DNA from: Chengkuizengella axinellae
GTDB taxonomy: Bacteria > Bacillota > Bacilli > Paenibacillales > KCTC-33759
Reading direction: 5' to 3'
DNA length: 64,000 nt
Assembly (NCBI RefSeq): GCF_030730905.1
Contig: NZ_JAVAMP010000005.1
Location: forward strand, 163,990-227,989
The notes under the pieces: model-generated
The model's input: the letters and a program-made list of their open reading frames with translations, nothing else
What the model was told of the DNA's origin: nothing
Databases searched by the model: none
Shown: positions 27,211 to 36,077 of the stretch, piece by piece
How the letters are laid out: every line of letters begins with the position of its first letter
Numbering within the stretch: the stretch's first letter is position 1
Position numbers and translations under genes: made by a program

Positions 27211-29547
27211 TTATTGATGAATTCCAACAGAATTTTGTAATGGTATAGAGATCTCTACTAGAAAACCTTCACCAGGAGTAGAGTGAAAATGAATCGTTCC
27301 CTCTAGACTAGCTACTCGTTCTTGAATGCCCCATAGTCCCATATGTGTCAAAGAATACTCAAGTTTTTTAAGGTCCATTCCAATTCCGTTATCTGTATAT
27401 GTAAAATAAATGGCATCCTCTGTGTTTGAGAGCATTAAATTAATTTGTGATGCCTGTGCATGTTTATTTGCATTCTGAAGCAGCTCTTGAACAATACGAT
27501 AAATCGTAATCACTTGATCGTCATCTAGTTCAGCTTGAAAATCTGCTGCATAAAACTCTACAGAATTCCTCAATTTCAATTGACTTAACAATTTATTAAT
27601 TGCTTCAACAATCCCTAATTCTTTTAGAAATGGGGGCCGTAATTCATTACAGGCTTCTCTTATTTTTCCTATAACATCAATTAATCCATCATGAATGAGC
27701 TGCATCTGATCTTGTACGTGTCTAGGGATATTTGATTCTTTCAAAAGCTGCTCTAGCTGACGATACAAAACAATTTGGTCTTGTAACACCGTATCATGAA
27801 GATCAGAACTTAAACGACGCCGTTCATTCTCAGAAATCGAAAATAATAACCTTAATAACCAAGCAGGTCTGTTTTTATCTTGTGACATATTTTGTTCTAA
27901 ATTCCCAATAAAATCATCAATTAATTGAAAGTTCTCAAATACGATAGCCACGTAACTTAACAACGTTTTGATCCAAGAAACTTCATCACGATTAAATCTT
28001 GTATGATTCACTTTATTATCAAACCATACCATCCGCCCGCAGTTTCCAGTATTACCATATAAAAAACAAATGCCAGAATCCACAGGAATGAAATGCCCTA
28101 CTGCAGTATGATCTGCAGAATTATTAATTTGTGCAAAGATACTAGGATTAGGTAAAGAACCTAGTTTTTCCTTAACAACACAAGATTCATTCAAAGGTTT
28201 TTCTAAAAGAATAACTGAGCCAATAGGTAGTACAGATTTTAACGTTTTTATCATCGCAGCTTCTAACTCAGAAGTATTCATCATTTTTGATAACTGTTGA
28301 GTAAATTCATTCATACTATTTTGAAAGTGATGCTTCTCCTTAAACCATAATGCACTTAATCGATAATCTAAATTCTCTTTAATATATAAAAACAGGACAA
28401 GAGCAATATGAATAACCATATAGGTTTCAAAACATTTTACAATATTTGTACTATCAATGTCCCAAATCAAATAGATAATAACCATAATGAATACGGTAGG
28501 AATAACTGCCAAAATCCAATAATAGCGTACTCTTTTTAATATGTAATCAATATCTATCAGCTGATTGGCAGACAATAAATATAGATACATGATGGGCATA
28601 AAGATTGCAAACATAATGGCAAATTGGTAAGGCATTAAATAGATGCCAAACAAGATATCAGGGATCCCAACAAAAAATATAAATGGAAAAAAAGAGGTGA
28701 CTAAACCTAATAAAATAATTTTATACACAGGTCGATATGCTGGATTTCCTTTTAAATATCGATACACGCTAATGACAAATGTAAAAAGACTATATAGGAT
28801 AAAAATACTTGAATATGAATTTATAATAATATATGTATAGATCTTATAATTGAATATTGGAGAGACTAAATATACTGCCACAATAACAGCATGAATAAGG
28901 ATAATGATATAACCCATTTTTATGATCCAAAAAGCGATAAATTTTTCTCCTCTAATTGAAAAATAACGATATAAATAATGTAACAATAGGACTGGGAGAA
29001 TGGGATATGAAAATGAGAGTACCAACTCTCCTACTTCATTGTATCTCGATGTAGCCCCTGTAGTTGCATAAGTTAAAGCACACATGATGGAAAAAGAAAC
29101 TAGTAATCTAGTATCTGATTTTATCCCCTGTTTTTTATAGATGAATATACTAATATGCAATAATAGAAAGAATACAAGCATTGGGATAATTACATATTCA
29201 ATTTGAGATTGATTATATGAGGGGGATTTGTATACAATTTCTATACCGTTTTGTTGTTTTATAACAAGACTATCCACCATCTCTACTTTCCCAAACTTGA
29301 TAAGTTTCTTGAATTGTGATGGATCCTCACCATTTATTTTATTTATATTATCCCCTGGTTCAATTTGATTTACGGATGCCCAAGAGACTGAATTCAAGAC
29401 TCTAGTTACAGTCCAATCGCCATTTTGATTCTGTTCAGCATAGATCCCAATGTGTGTATATTTCAAAGAAATACAAAAGAAATAGACGGCTAACACGATA
29501 ATAACAGATAGGACTAAGATTTCTTTTCGGTTTATTGTTGTTTTCAT
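27211..29547 (-). CDS. ComP-like sensor histidine kinase with PDZ-like domain, no partner nearby
   Basis: Residue order: a membrane helix (12-30), an external PDZ-like segment (about 43-110, with VLNSVSWASVNQIEPGDNI), about ten membrane helices (118-400), a GAF-like domain (405-560), then a HisKA_3/HATPase pair (His in SSDLHDTVLQDQ, N box QELLQNANKHAQA, G box GMGLW-like GLWGIQERV). This is the layout of ComP, which senses the ComX pheromone in Bacillus. No comQ, comX or comA-like regulator is next to it; the neighbours are cadA and an MFS gene. GGGAGG lies before the ATG. The signal and the regulator partner are unknown. Confidence 0.88.
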   Translation of the reverse strand: MKTTINRKEILVLSVIIVLAVYFFCISLKYTHIGIYAEQNQNGDWTVTRVLNSVSWASVNQIEPGDNINKINGEDPSQFKKLIKFGKVEMVDSLVIKQQNGIEIVYKSPSYNQSQIEYVIIPMLVFFLLLHISIFIYKKQGIKSDTRLLVSFSIMCALTYATTGATSRYNEVGELVLSFSYPILPVLLLHYLYRYFSIRGEKFIAFWIIKMGYIIILIHAVIVAVYLVSPIFNYKIYTYIIINSYSSIFILYSLFTFVISVYRYLKGNPAYRPVYKIILLGLVTSFFPFIFFVGIPDILFGIYLMPYQFAIMFAIFMPIMYLYLLSANQLIDIDYILKRVRYYWILAVIPTVFIMVIIYLIWDIDSTNIVKCFETYMVIHIALVLFLYIKENLDYRLSALWFKEKHHFQNSMNEFTQQLSKMMNTSELEAAMIKTLKSVLPIGSVILLEKPLNESCVVKEKLGSLPNPSIFAQINNSADHTAVGHFIPVDSGICFLYGNTGNCGRMVWFDNKVNHTRFNRDEVSWIKTLLSYVAIVFENFQLIDDFIGNLEQNMSQDKNRPAWLLRLLFSISENERRRLSSDLHDTVLQDQIVLYRQLEQLLKESNIPRHVQDQMQLIHDGLIDVIGKIREACNELRPPFLKELGIVEAINKLLSQLKLRNSVEFYAADFQAELDDDQVITIYRIVQELLQNANKHAQASQINLMLSNTEDAIYFTYTDNGIGMDLKKLEYSLTHMGLWGIQERVASLEGTIHFHSTPGEGFLVEISIPLQNSVGIHQ

Positions 29548-29686
29548 TACGTTCTTTCCTCCCTGCCACTTTATATTACACTAGAAAAAGATTTCTTATA
29601 AGAGTTTATTATATTAAAAATCAAAGCATCTTCTCATGGTGTTACATCCCACTTGAAGAGAGGCTGGGGGAGCTTGAAAAAAATCA

Positions 29687-29726
29687 TAATAAAAAAGGGA
29701 GGACAAATTAAAATTGTCCTCCCTTT
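29687..29726 (-). terminator. Terminator of cadA
   Basis: A 13-bp perfect stem (AAAGGGAGGACAA at 29694-29706 and its complement at 29714-29726), with TTTTTTATTATG following on the minus strand. Confidence 0.88.
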
Positions 29727-29739
29727 ATTAAATCGTAGA

Positions 29740-31812
29740 TTATTTTTTATCTATCATAATCGTTAAACTAATTAAGGATACTAAAATAGTAGCGCCCATA
29801 TCTGACAAAATAGCAATCCACAAAGTTAACCATCCTGGAATTGTTAAGAGAAGTGCAATTAATTTCAAACCTAAGGCTAGTGAAATATTAAGCTTAATAA
29901 TTTGATTTACTCTTTTGGATATGGCTACAGCACTTGGAAGTTTTCCTAAATGATCCTGCATCAATACAATATCTGCAGTTTCTATTGCGCTATCCGTTCC
30001 TTTTCCCATTGCAATACCAAGATCAGCTACTGCTAACGCCGGTGCATCATTAATACCGTCACCAATCATCGCTATATTGCCACGTTCATGTAATGTTTTA
30101 ATTTTTTCTACTTTTTGTTCTGGCAACAGGTTCGCATGATATTCTGATACCCCCACTTCATTAGCTACTATCTCCGCAGTCTGTGCATGATCACCTGTCA
30201 GCATGACTGTATGTTTAATGCCTGATAGATGAAGTTTATTCATCACTTCTTTGCTTTCCTGACGTATCTCATCTGAAATTCCGAAGATTCCTAAAACATG
30301 CTCTACATCTGCAACAATCACCAGTGTTAATCCATGAGCCTTCATCTCTTCAATATCTTTTAGCACTTTTTCATCAAAATTAAGATGTTCGATGCTGATT
30401 TCATTACCAACATAATACTTATTGCCATCTACCATGGCTTCAATACCACGACCAGAAAGTGTTTTGATTTCATCTGATTCCTTGATGTGAACTTCAGCTT
30501 CATCCACCTTTTTCATAATCGCTTTGGCTAGAGGGTGTGAAGATTTCTTTTCGACCGCACCTGCAATCGTTAATAAGTTATTGTCGTACTCCACTATCTT
30601 TTCTACATGTGGTTCACCTTTAGTTAAAGTACCCGTTTTATCAAATGCTATCGTATTGATTTTACCTAGTTGTTCGAGAAACACACCGCCTTTTACCAAA
30701 ATTCCATTTCGTGCGTTTCGTGTAATCCCTGATACAATCGCAATAGGTGAAGACAAAATTAGTGCACAAGGACACCCTACGATCAGAACCGCCAAACCTT
30801 GATAAAACCATGTTCCCCATACCGCTCCAAATAATAATGGGGGTACAGTCATAACTAACAAAGAAATGATCATGATGAAAGGCGTATAATATTTTGCAAA
30901 TTTATTAATAAACTGCTCTGTTGGAGTTTTCGTTTCCTGTGCTTCTTGTACTAGATGTAGTATCTTTGCTAATGAAGAATCTTCGAATGCTTTCGTTATT
31001 CTAATCTTTAAAACACCTTCATTATTAATACTACCTCCAAAAACCTTAGCATTCACTTCTTTTTCAACTGGCAACGATTCACCTGTGATGGCCGCCTCAT
31101 TCACTGAACTGACTCCATCAACAACGATACCGTCAGAAGGAATTTTTTCACCAGATTTCACTAAAACGATATCATCCTTCTGTAAAGCATCAATTGGAAC
31201 GACTTTTTCTTTACCATCATGAATTAAAGTCGCTTCCTTGGGTGCTACTTTCAAAAGCTTTTCCATAGATTTTCTAGCTTTCTCCATACCCAAACCCTCA
31301 AGATACTCGTTTAAACCAAATAAAATGGCTACTAGCGTTGCCTCTTTCCATTCTCCAATCGATATAGCTCCAACTAAAGCAATCGTCATCAAAGTATCAA
31401 TATTAAATTTCAATCTAAATAGATTTTTCAATCCCTTTATAAAGGTCTGATATCCACTAATGGTAATCGCAGTCAAATAAAATAGAACGGACAGTATGTT
31501 TGGTAAAAAAGCTTCAAAAATAATAGTTAATAAAAACAAACCTGTGGAAATCCCCAAAAATAGTTTTAACTTATTGTTGTGAGCGTGAGTATGAACATGG
31601 CCATGTTCTTGTTCTTCATCACTTACTATAGCGGCTCCATCACTGGCTAAAATTTTCTTTACTTTTGATAAATTAGCTTCTTCGTCAATCTTTAACTTTG
31701 AAGAATTATATAATATAGCCGCAGTTTCCCCATGATCTAACTTTTGAATTTTTTCTTCCATATCTGCAGCACAGCTAGCACAGCTTAAGCCTTCTATTTT
31801 ATATTCCTTCAT
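29740..31812 (-). CDS. cadA: Zn/Cd/Pb-exporting P1B-type ATPase
   Basis: Residues 1-65 are a heavy-metal-binding domain with GLSCASCA; a His-rich linker (HGHVHTHAHNN) follows. Membrane helices, the intramembrane CPC motif (GCPCALILSSP), DKTGTLTKG with the phosphorylated Asp, the HP motif (SSHPLAKAI) and GDGINDAPAL are all complete. The CPC motif and His-rich region fit Zn/Cd/Pb export. The frame extends to a TTG at 31833, but GAGAGGAGG overlaps those codons and serves the ATG at 31812. It follows an ArsR regulator gene in the same operon. Confidence 0.95.
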   Translation of the reverse strand: MKEYKIEGLSCASCAADMEEKIQKLDHGETAAILYNSSKLKIDEEANLSKVKKILASDGAAIVSDEEQEHGHVHTHAHNNKLKLFLGISTGLFLLTIIFEAFLPNILSVLFYLTAITISGYQTFIKGLKNLFRLKFNIDTLMTIALVGAISIGEWKEATLVAILFGLNEYLEGLGMEKARKSMEKLLKVAPKEATLIHDGKEKVVPIDALQKDDIVLVKSGEKIPSDGIVVDGVSSVNEAAITGESLPVEKEVNAKVFGGSINNEGVLKIRITKAFEDSSLAKILHLVQEAQETKTPTEQFINKFAKYYTPFIMIISLLVMTVPPLLFGAVWGTWFYQGLAVLIVGCPCALILSSPIAIVSGITRNARNGILVKGGVFLEQLGKINTIAFDKTGTLTKGEPHVEKIVEYDNNLLTIAGAVEKKSSHPLAKAIMKKVDEAEVHIKESDEIKTLSGRGIEAMVDGNKYYVGNEISIEHLNFDEKVLKDIEEMKAHGLTLVIVADVEHVLGIFGISDEIRQESKEVMNKLHLSGIKHTVMLTGDHAQTAEIVANEVGVSEYHANLLPEQKVEKIKTLHERGNIAMIGDGINDAPALAVADLGIAMGKGTDSAIETADIVLMQDHLGKLPSAVAISKRVNQIIKLNISLALGLKLIALLLTIPGWLTLWIAILSDMGATILVSLISLTIMIDKK

Positions 31813-31887
31813 ACTTGTCCTCCTCTCACTCAAGTCATTTTCTCCGTGTAAACAGTTCGTTAGATGAATTCTTTCAAAAAAATTGAA

Positions 31888-32220
31888 TTACAGATGCTGA
31901 GAATGATTTATGGCTTGTTGCAATAAGTCCACTACGTGTTCATCATCATGAGAATAATACATCGTTGTACCTGCTCTGCGATATTTTACCAATCTTAAAT
32001 TTTTTAAAAACCTCAACTGATGTGAAACAGTGGATTGCAGCAGTCCAAGCTTTTCTGAGATCTCATTTACTGAATACTCATGATTCGTCAACAAATGTAT
32101 AATTCGAATTCTAGTTGGATCCGATAAAGCTTTAAATGTTTGCGACACGATAAATAATGTTTCCTTATCTAATTCATTATAGTCATTTCCATTTGATTGA
32201 ATATTGTTTTCCTCAGACAA
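31888..32220 (-). CDS. ArsR/SmtB-family metal-responsive repressor (CadC/CzrA-like)
   Basis: A winged-helix ArsR protein of about 110 residues ([15 protein letters not shown], then [14 protein letters not shown] recognition helix). The C-terminal helix carries [17 protein letters not shown], matching the alpha-5 metal site of CzrA/NmtR (Asp/His ligands) rather than the Cys site of CadC. The start is probably the TTG at 32220 with GGAGGG six bases upstream; the frame also reaches an ATG at 32259, but that lies within the operator. It should repress its own operon with cadA until Zn or Cd binds. Confidence 0.9.
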   Translation of the reverse strand: MSEENNIQSNGNDYNELDKETLFIVSQTFKALSDPTRIRIIHLLTNHEYSVNEISEKLGLLQSTVSHQLRFLKNLRLVKYRRAGTTMYYSHDDEHVVDLLQQAINHSQHL

Positions 32221-32238
32221 TTTAAACCCTCCATTTAC

Positions 32239-32267
32239 TATATATGCACATATGTTCATATTGTCAC
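32239..32267 (-). promoter_or_regulatory. Metal-responsive promoter/operator
   Basis: A near-perfect 22-bp palindrome, TATATGCACATATGTTCATATT (given here as 32241-32262; halves TATATGCACAT and ATGTTCATATT), matches the ArsR-family Zn/Cd operator style. It fills the spacer of a promoter with GTGACA (complement of 32262-32267) and TATATA (32239-32244), 17 bp apart, so bound repressor would block RNA polymerase. Confidence 0.8.
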
Positions 32268-32368
32268 TAATTAAATCAAAAATACCATAAAATGATACAA
32301 ACCGTCAATAAACAAGAGGTGTATTCTTTAAAAACATGTTGAATATTAGGTATTTGCTCCACAAAACA

Positions 32369-32417
32369 TTAAAAAACCCCATTAGAAAAGTGTCTGGGCA
32401 CTTCTACTGGGGGTTTT
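32369..32417 (-). terminator. Terminator of yvbH
   Basis: A stem of about 14 bp (minus strand ACCCCCAGTAGAAGTG against CACTTTTCTAATGGGGT) followed by TTTTT. Confidence 0.8.
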
Positions 32418-32455
32418 ACATATTGTTATTTCATTGACTACTAATTAGGTTCCTA

Positions 32456-33070
32456 TTAATTATTAATGTATTTTTCAAAAACATCTCCAAAGTCTTTAAT
32501 ATGATACTGTTCATGAGTGGCTTTTAACCAACTAAAACCGAAATCTGTTAACTCACCATACGTTTCCGCTAATTTCTCATCATGGATTCTTGAGTTTTGC
32601 AATACTGAGACTGCTTTGTCTAAACCTTGAGAAGCCATCCCAATATATTTTTCATTTTCAGCTGCAATCTCAGAGATGCGCATTAAAGCCTTATATAAAT
32701 CTTTCAACTGTTCAATCTGCTCTTTTTTTACATCGATATCAAAAGCAATTGTGCTTATATTAAATTTTATTTCTACATCCAAATCAATTTTGCCAGCTGT
32801 TTCAAGTATTACATTAGAAATTTTATGCTGAGAATAAGGGTATCGTTTTAATGTTCTCTTGGAAGATATTGCATTTTCCCCATCTACATGAATTAGTGCA
32901 AGATTCGTAAAGCAGTATTCATCTGCTTTTGTTTTAATCAAAAAATAAATTTTTTCCCCATCTTCATGCAAGACATAATCGTCAGCATCCGTTTTGTCAA
33001 AATCTCCAGGTGATATAATCGTTCCAATATCGGATAAACCTAGTGCATCAGCAGCTATCTTTTTAAACAT
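32456..33070 (-). CDS. yvbH: PH-domain protein of the YvbH family
   Basis: Residues 1-125 follow the bacterial PH domain of YvbH (KIAADALGLSDIGTIISP, ADDYVLHEDGEKIYFLIK, DEYCFTNLALIHVDG); the rest is the helical YvbH extension (LKDLYKALMRISEI). Length 204 residues fits. The function is unknown; the protein is common in Bacillales. GAGGAGG precedes the ATG. It is monocistronic with a terminator. Confidence 0.9.
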   Translation of the reverse strand: MFKKIAADALGLSDIGTIISPGDFDKTDADDYVLHEDGEKIYFLIKTKADEYCFTNLALIHVDGENAISSKRTLKRYPYSQHKISNVILETAGKIDLDVEIKFNISTIAFDIDVKKEQIEQLKDLYKALMRISEIAAENEKYIGMASQGLDKAVSVLQNSRIHDEKLAETYGELTDFGFSWLKATHEQYHIKDFGDVFEKYINN

Positions 33071-33293
33071 TTTTCATCCTCCTCAAAGTATCCTCAACCT
33101 TATTTTAGCAATGCTTCCAAGTTATTAGAACATTTTTATCTCATTTATTTAACTCACATTCTCTTTTTCTAATAACAAAATGTACACTCTCCCATTTTGC
33201 ATTAAAACCGCGAAGGTTTGAACATGCCGTGAGTCTGGTTTTTGCACATCTTCTGTCCTTAAAATTTTATATAAGATGAACAGATTTCCATCA

Positions 33294-33321
33294 TAAAAAA
33301 ACCTCTATCAAAGGATAAAGG
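33294..33321 (-). terminator. Terminator of the nirB-nirD-nasC operon
   Basis: CCTTTATC pairs with GATAGAGG (with one G-U), followed by seven T residues on the minus strand. The rest of the gap between yvbH and here (33071-33293) shows nothing recognisable. Confidence 0.7.
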
Positions 33322-33338
33322 CTTCATGTTACTTATCT

Positions 33339-33398
33339 CGTATTAACAGTCCGAAAAGATTGTCGTTGTGGAGGGGGAAACAATGGACTGTTAATACG
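33339..33398. repeat. 14-bp perfect inverted repeat
   Basis: CGTATTAACAGTCC (33339-33352) and its exact complement (33385-33398) enclose 32 nt with a G-rich centre (GTGGAGGGGGAAAC). It lies in the 3' end of the nasC transcript, between the CTTTCAG-type hairpin and the terminator. Confidence 0.55.
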
Positions 33399-33405
33399 GA
33401 ATAAT

Positions 33406-33445
33406 CTAACTCTCAGCGGAACTATACTTCCCCCACTGAAAGTTA
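33406..33445. repeat. CTTTCAG-type hairpin directly after nasC
   Basis: CTAACTCTCAGCGGAA pairs imperfectly with TTCCCCCACTGAAAGTTAG. It shares CTGAAAGTTAG with the hairpin at 17802-17840. It starts three bases after the nasC stop codon and lacks a T-run. Confidence 0.5.
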
Positions 33446-33448
33446 GGT

Positions 33449-35584
33449 TCACTTTATGGCTTTCACTTTCACCGCACAGATTTTAAATTCAGGCATGCGG
33501 CTGATTGGAGCCAGTGCATCATTTGTCAATTGATTAATGGCTAATTCTTTGCCCCAATGAAAGGGGACAAAAATCGTTTTTGGTTGAATCCCTTCTGTGA
33601 TTTTCACATGGAATTCAAGTGATCCTCTACGACTTGTAATCTTCATTTTTTGATTCGGAATTAGACCTACTTTTTTGGCTAACCACGGATGAATTTCTGC
33701 TACTGGTATAGGAGATTTTTTATTTAGGTTTTCAGTTCTTCGGGTTTGGGCACCACTTAAATAATGATTTCCTAGTCGACCTGTTGTTAAAATGTAAGGA
33801 TATTCAGAATCTATCGGTTCGGCAGGTTTTTCTGGTTTGATTGCAAAGATTTTGGCTTTCCCATCCTCGTGATAAAACTCTTTCGTAAACATCTTAGGTG
33901 TTCCGGGATGTTCTGGATCTGGACACGGCCAAAACAAACCTTTCTCCTCTTTCAAACGTTTATAGGTGATTCCGCTGTAATCTGCTTTCCCACCGGCTGA
34001 AGCTTTAGCTAATTCGTTAAATACATCCTCAATCGATTCATATTGAAAGTATTGTCCACGTCCTAATCTTTCCGCAAGCTCACATATAATTTCATAGTCT
34101 AATAGATTCTCATTTGGCGTATCCAATACCTTTCCTCTGTGAAAAACACGACCTTCAAGATTTGTTAAAGTTCCTTCTGCTTCTAAAAATGAAGAGCCAG
34201 GCAATAACCAATCTGCATATTCTGCTGTTTCTGTTTCAAACAAATCTACCACTACTAGTAACTCCAGCTTTTTAAACGCTTGCTCAACGACAGCATTATT
34301 TGGACTGGAAACGATCGGATTTGAGCCTAATACGATCATGGCTTTAATGTCACCAGCATTTATTTTTTCAAACAGTTCAAAGGCAGAGACACCACTTTTA
34401 GGTAGTTCATCAGGTGAAATTCCCCACACTTTGGAAACATGCGCTCTAGCTGATTCATTCTCTAACATTCGGTAACCTGGGAGTTGATCCGCTTTTTGAC
34501 CATGTTCTCTTCCCCCCTGTCCGTTTGCTTGACCAGTAACTGCACCAAACCCGCTTCCTGGTTTACCTATTTTGCCTGTAGTTAAACATAAATTAATATA
34601 ATTTAATGTATTTTCAACACCATTTACTTGTTGTTCAAGTCCACGTGCAGTAAAGACGATACCTGTTTTTGCTTTAGCAAAACCACGGGCAATCGTTCGA
34701 ATCTTAGGAGCTAGAATACCAGTCATTTCCTCTACATAGTCTGGTGTAAAAGGCTGTACTGTTTCGACTAATTCAGAAAAACCATTTGTTCTATCCTTTA
34801 TAAACTTCTCATCATACAGCTTTTCATTCACAATCACATTCAACAAGGAATTAACAAACATCGCATCAAAACCAGGTTGTAAACGAACATGGATATCAGC
34901 TAATTTAGAAGTTTTTGTGTTTCTAGGATCAATCGTTACAATGACTGCACCCTTCTTTTTCGCTGCCATTAAATAAGGCATCATTGTCGGCTGACATTCT
35001 GCAATATTTGTACCCGCTAAAATAATATACTTTGCATTCTCCAATTCAGACAAAGGCAGTGTTAAACCCCGATCAACGCCAAAGGCTTTATTTCCAGCTG
35101 CTGCTGCTGAAGACATGCAATAACGTCCGTTGTAATCAATATATTTGGATTGCAATGCAACACGAGTAAATTTTCCCAGTAAATAGGAAACTTCATTCGT
35201 TAATGAACCACCGCCAAATACTGAAACTGCATCTTTTCCATAAGTCGTTTGCAACTCTTTTATTTTATCCGAAATTTGATCAAACGCAGTATTCCAACTC
35301 GTATTGGACCATTTATTATTACGATCTTGATCCACTCTTACTAATGGTTCCTTAATACGTGATGGGTGCACAACATGATCCAATGAATTCAATCCCTTTT
35401 GACAAAGCCTACCCGTCGCTACAGGAAAATCAGGACTGGGTTTGACCACAAGCCCTGATTCATGTTTGTCGCTAGGAACTAACTGTAAACTGCACTGCAT
35501 ACTGCAATAACAACAGTGAGATTGATTAGATACGGGCTGGTTTTTTTGTGTTTTTTTCTTTTTCTTAAACAACATAGTTGGCAT
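33449..35584 (-). CDS. nasC: Assimilatory nitrate reductase catalytic subunit
   Basis: A molybdopterin (bis-MGD) oxidoreductase of about 711 residues, reducing nitrate to nitrite in the cytoplasm. The N-terminal [4Fe-4S] ligands are in CYCSMQC and CQKG; the probable Mo-ligand Cys is in NGRYCMSSAAAA. The molybdopterin-binding regions (GTNIAECQPTMMPY, GSNPIVSSPN) and the C-terminal MopB domain (LTTGRLGNHYLSGAQTRR) are intact. It lacks extra C-terminal BFD or flavin domains, so it needs a separate electron donor not found here. The start at 35584 has AGGGGG 8 bases upstream. A terminator-like hairpin separates it from nirD. Confidence 0.92.
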   Translation of the reverse strand: MPTMLFKKKKKTQKNQPVSNQSHCCYCSMQCSLQLVPSDKHESGLVVKPSPDFPVATGRLCQKGLNSLDHVVHPSRIKEPLVRVDQDRNNKWSNTSWNTAFDQISDKIKELQTTYGKDAVSVFGGGSLTNEVSYLLGKFTRVALQSKYIDYNGRYCMSSAAAAGNKAFGVDRGLTLPLSELENAKYIILAGTNIAECQPTMMPYLMAAKKKGAVIVTIDPRNTKTSKLADIHVRLQPGFDAMFVNSLLNVIVNEKLYDEKFIKDRTNGFSELVETVQPFTPDYVEEMTGILAPKIRTIARGFAKAKTGIVFTARGLEQQVNGVENTLNYINLCLTTGKIGKPGSGFGAVTGQANGQGGREHGQKADQLPGYRMLENESARAHVSKVWGISPDELPKSGVSAFELFEKINAGDIKAMIVLGSNPIVSSPNNAVVEQAFKKLELLVVVDLFETETAEYADWLLPGSSFLEAEGTLTNLEGRVFHRGKVLDTPNENLLDYEIICELAERLGRGQYFQYESIEDVFNELAKASAGGKADYSGITYKRLKEEKGLFWPCPDPEHPGTPKMFTKEFYHEDGKAKIFAIKPEKPAEPIDSEYPYILTTGRLGNHYLSGAQTRRTENLNKKSPIPVAEIHPWLAKKVGLIPNQKMKITSRRGSLEFHVKITEGIQPKTIFVPFHWGKELAINQLTNDALAPISRMPEFKICAVKVKAIK

Positions 35585-35600
35585 CAAACTCACCCCCTGA

Positions 35601-35657
35601 AAAAATACCCACGAAAGTAAAGTTATCCTTGAATCATGATTCTTTTACTTTCGCGGG
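35601..35657 (-). terminator. Internal terminator/attenuator between nirD and nasC
   Basis: CCCGCGAAAGTAAA pairs with TTTACTTTCGTGGG on the minus strand (complements of 35644-35657 and 35608-35621), followed by TATTTTTTC. It lies inside the operon, so it should lower nasC relative to nirBD, or nasC may have another promoter I cannot see. Confidence 0.75.
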
Positions 35658-35674
35658 TCTTCACAAATTCATAT

Positions 35675-36031
35675 CTACTTAACAGCTGCAATTTCACTTT
35701 TCTCTAGTAGGGCAATATACACTTTTCCATCTTCCACAGATACATCAAAAGTTTCAACACATCCAGTATCCGGCAATTGCACTAAACCTGAGGTTAGATC
35801 AATTTTACGATCATGTAAAGGGCAGAATACATACTCTCCACTTACAATACCTTCTGCTAAAACACCGTCCTTATGTGGGCAACGATTTTCAATTGCTAGT
35901 ATTTTACCACTTGTTAAACGAAATACCGCAAGCTCCTTATCTTTAAAACGAACTGTTTTTCCTGAATTTACTGGTAGATCATCATATTTAGCCACTTCAA
36001 CCCATGAATTATCGCCTTTTAAGTTACCCAT
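35675..36031 (-). CDS. nirD: Nitrite reductase small subunit (Rieske protein)
   Basis: A 118-residue Rieske-type protein with the [2Fe-2S] ligands in [11 protein letters not shown] and [10 protein letters not shown]. It is the small partner of the siroheme NAD(P)H nitrite reductase (NirD/NasE). The gene is 46 bp after nirB on the same strand. Confidence 0.95.
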   Translation of the reverse strand: MGNLKGDNSWVEVAKYDDLPVNSGKTVRFKDKELAVFRLTSGKILAIENRCPHKDGVLAEGIVSGEYVFCPLHDRKIDLTSGLVQLPDTGCVETFDVSVEDGKVYIALLEKSEIAAVK

Positions 36032-36077
36032 TTCGTTTCACCATCCTATTTTATTTGTATGATTTGTTAATACAAGA

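Noticed and set aside
27211..29547. A ComQXPA quorum-sensing cluster
   Set aside because: comQ, comX and comA-like genes are absent from both flanks.
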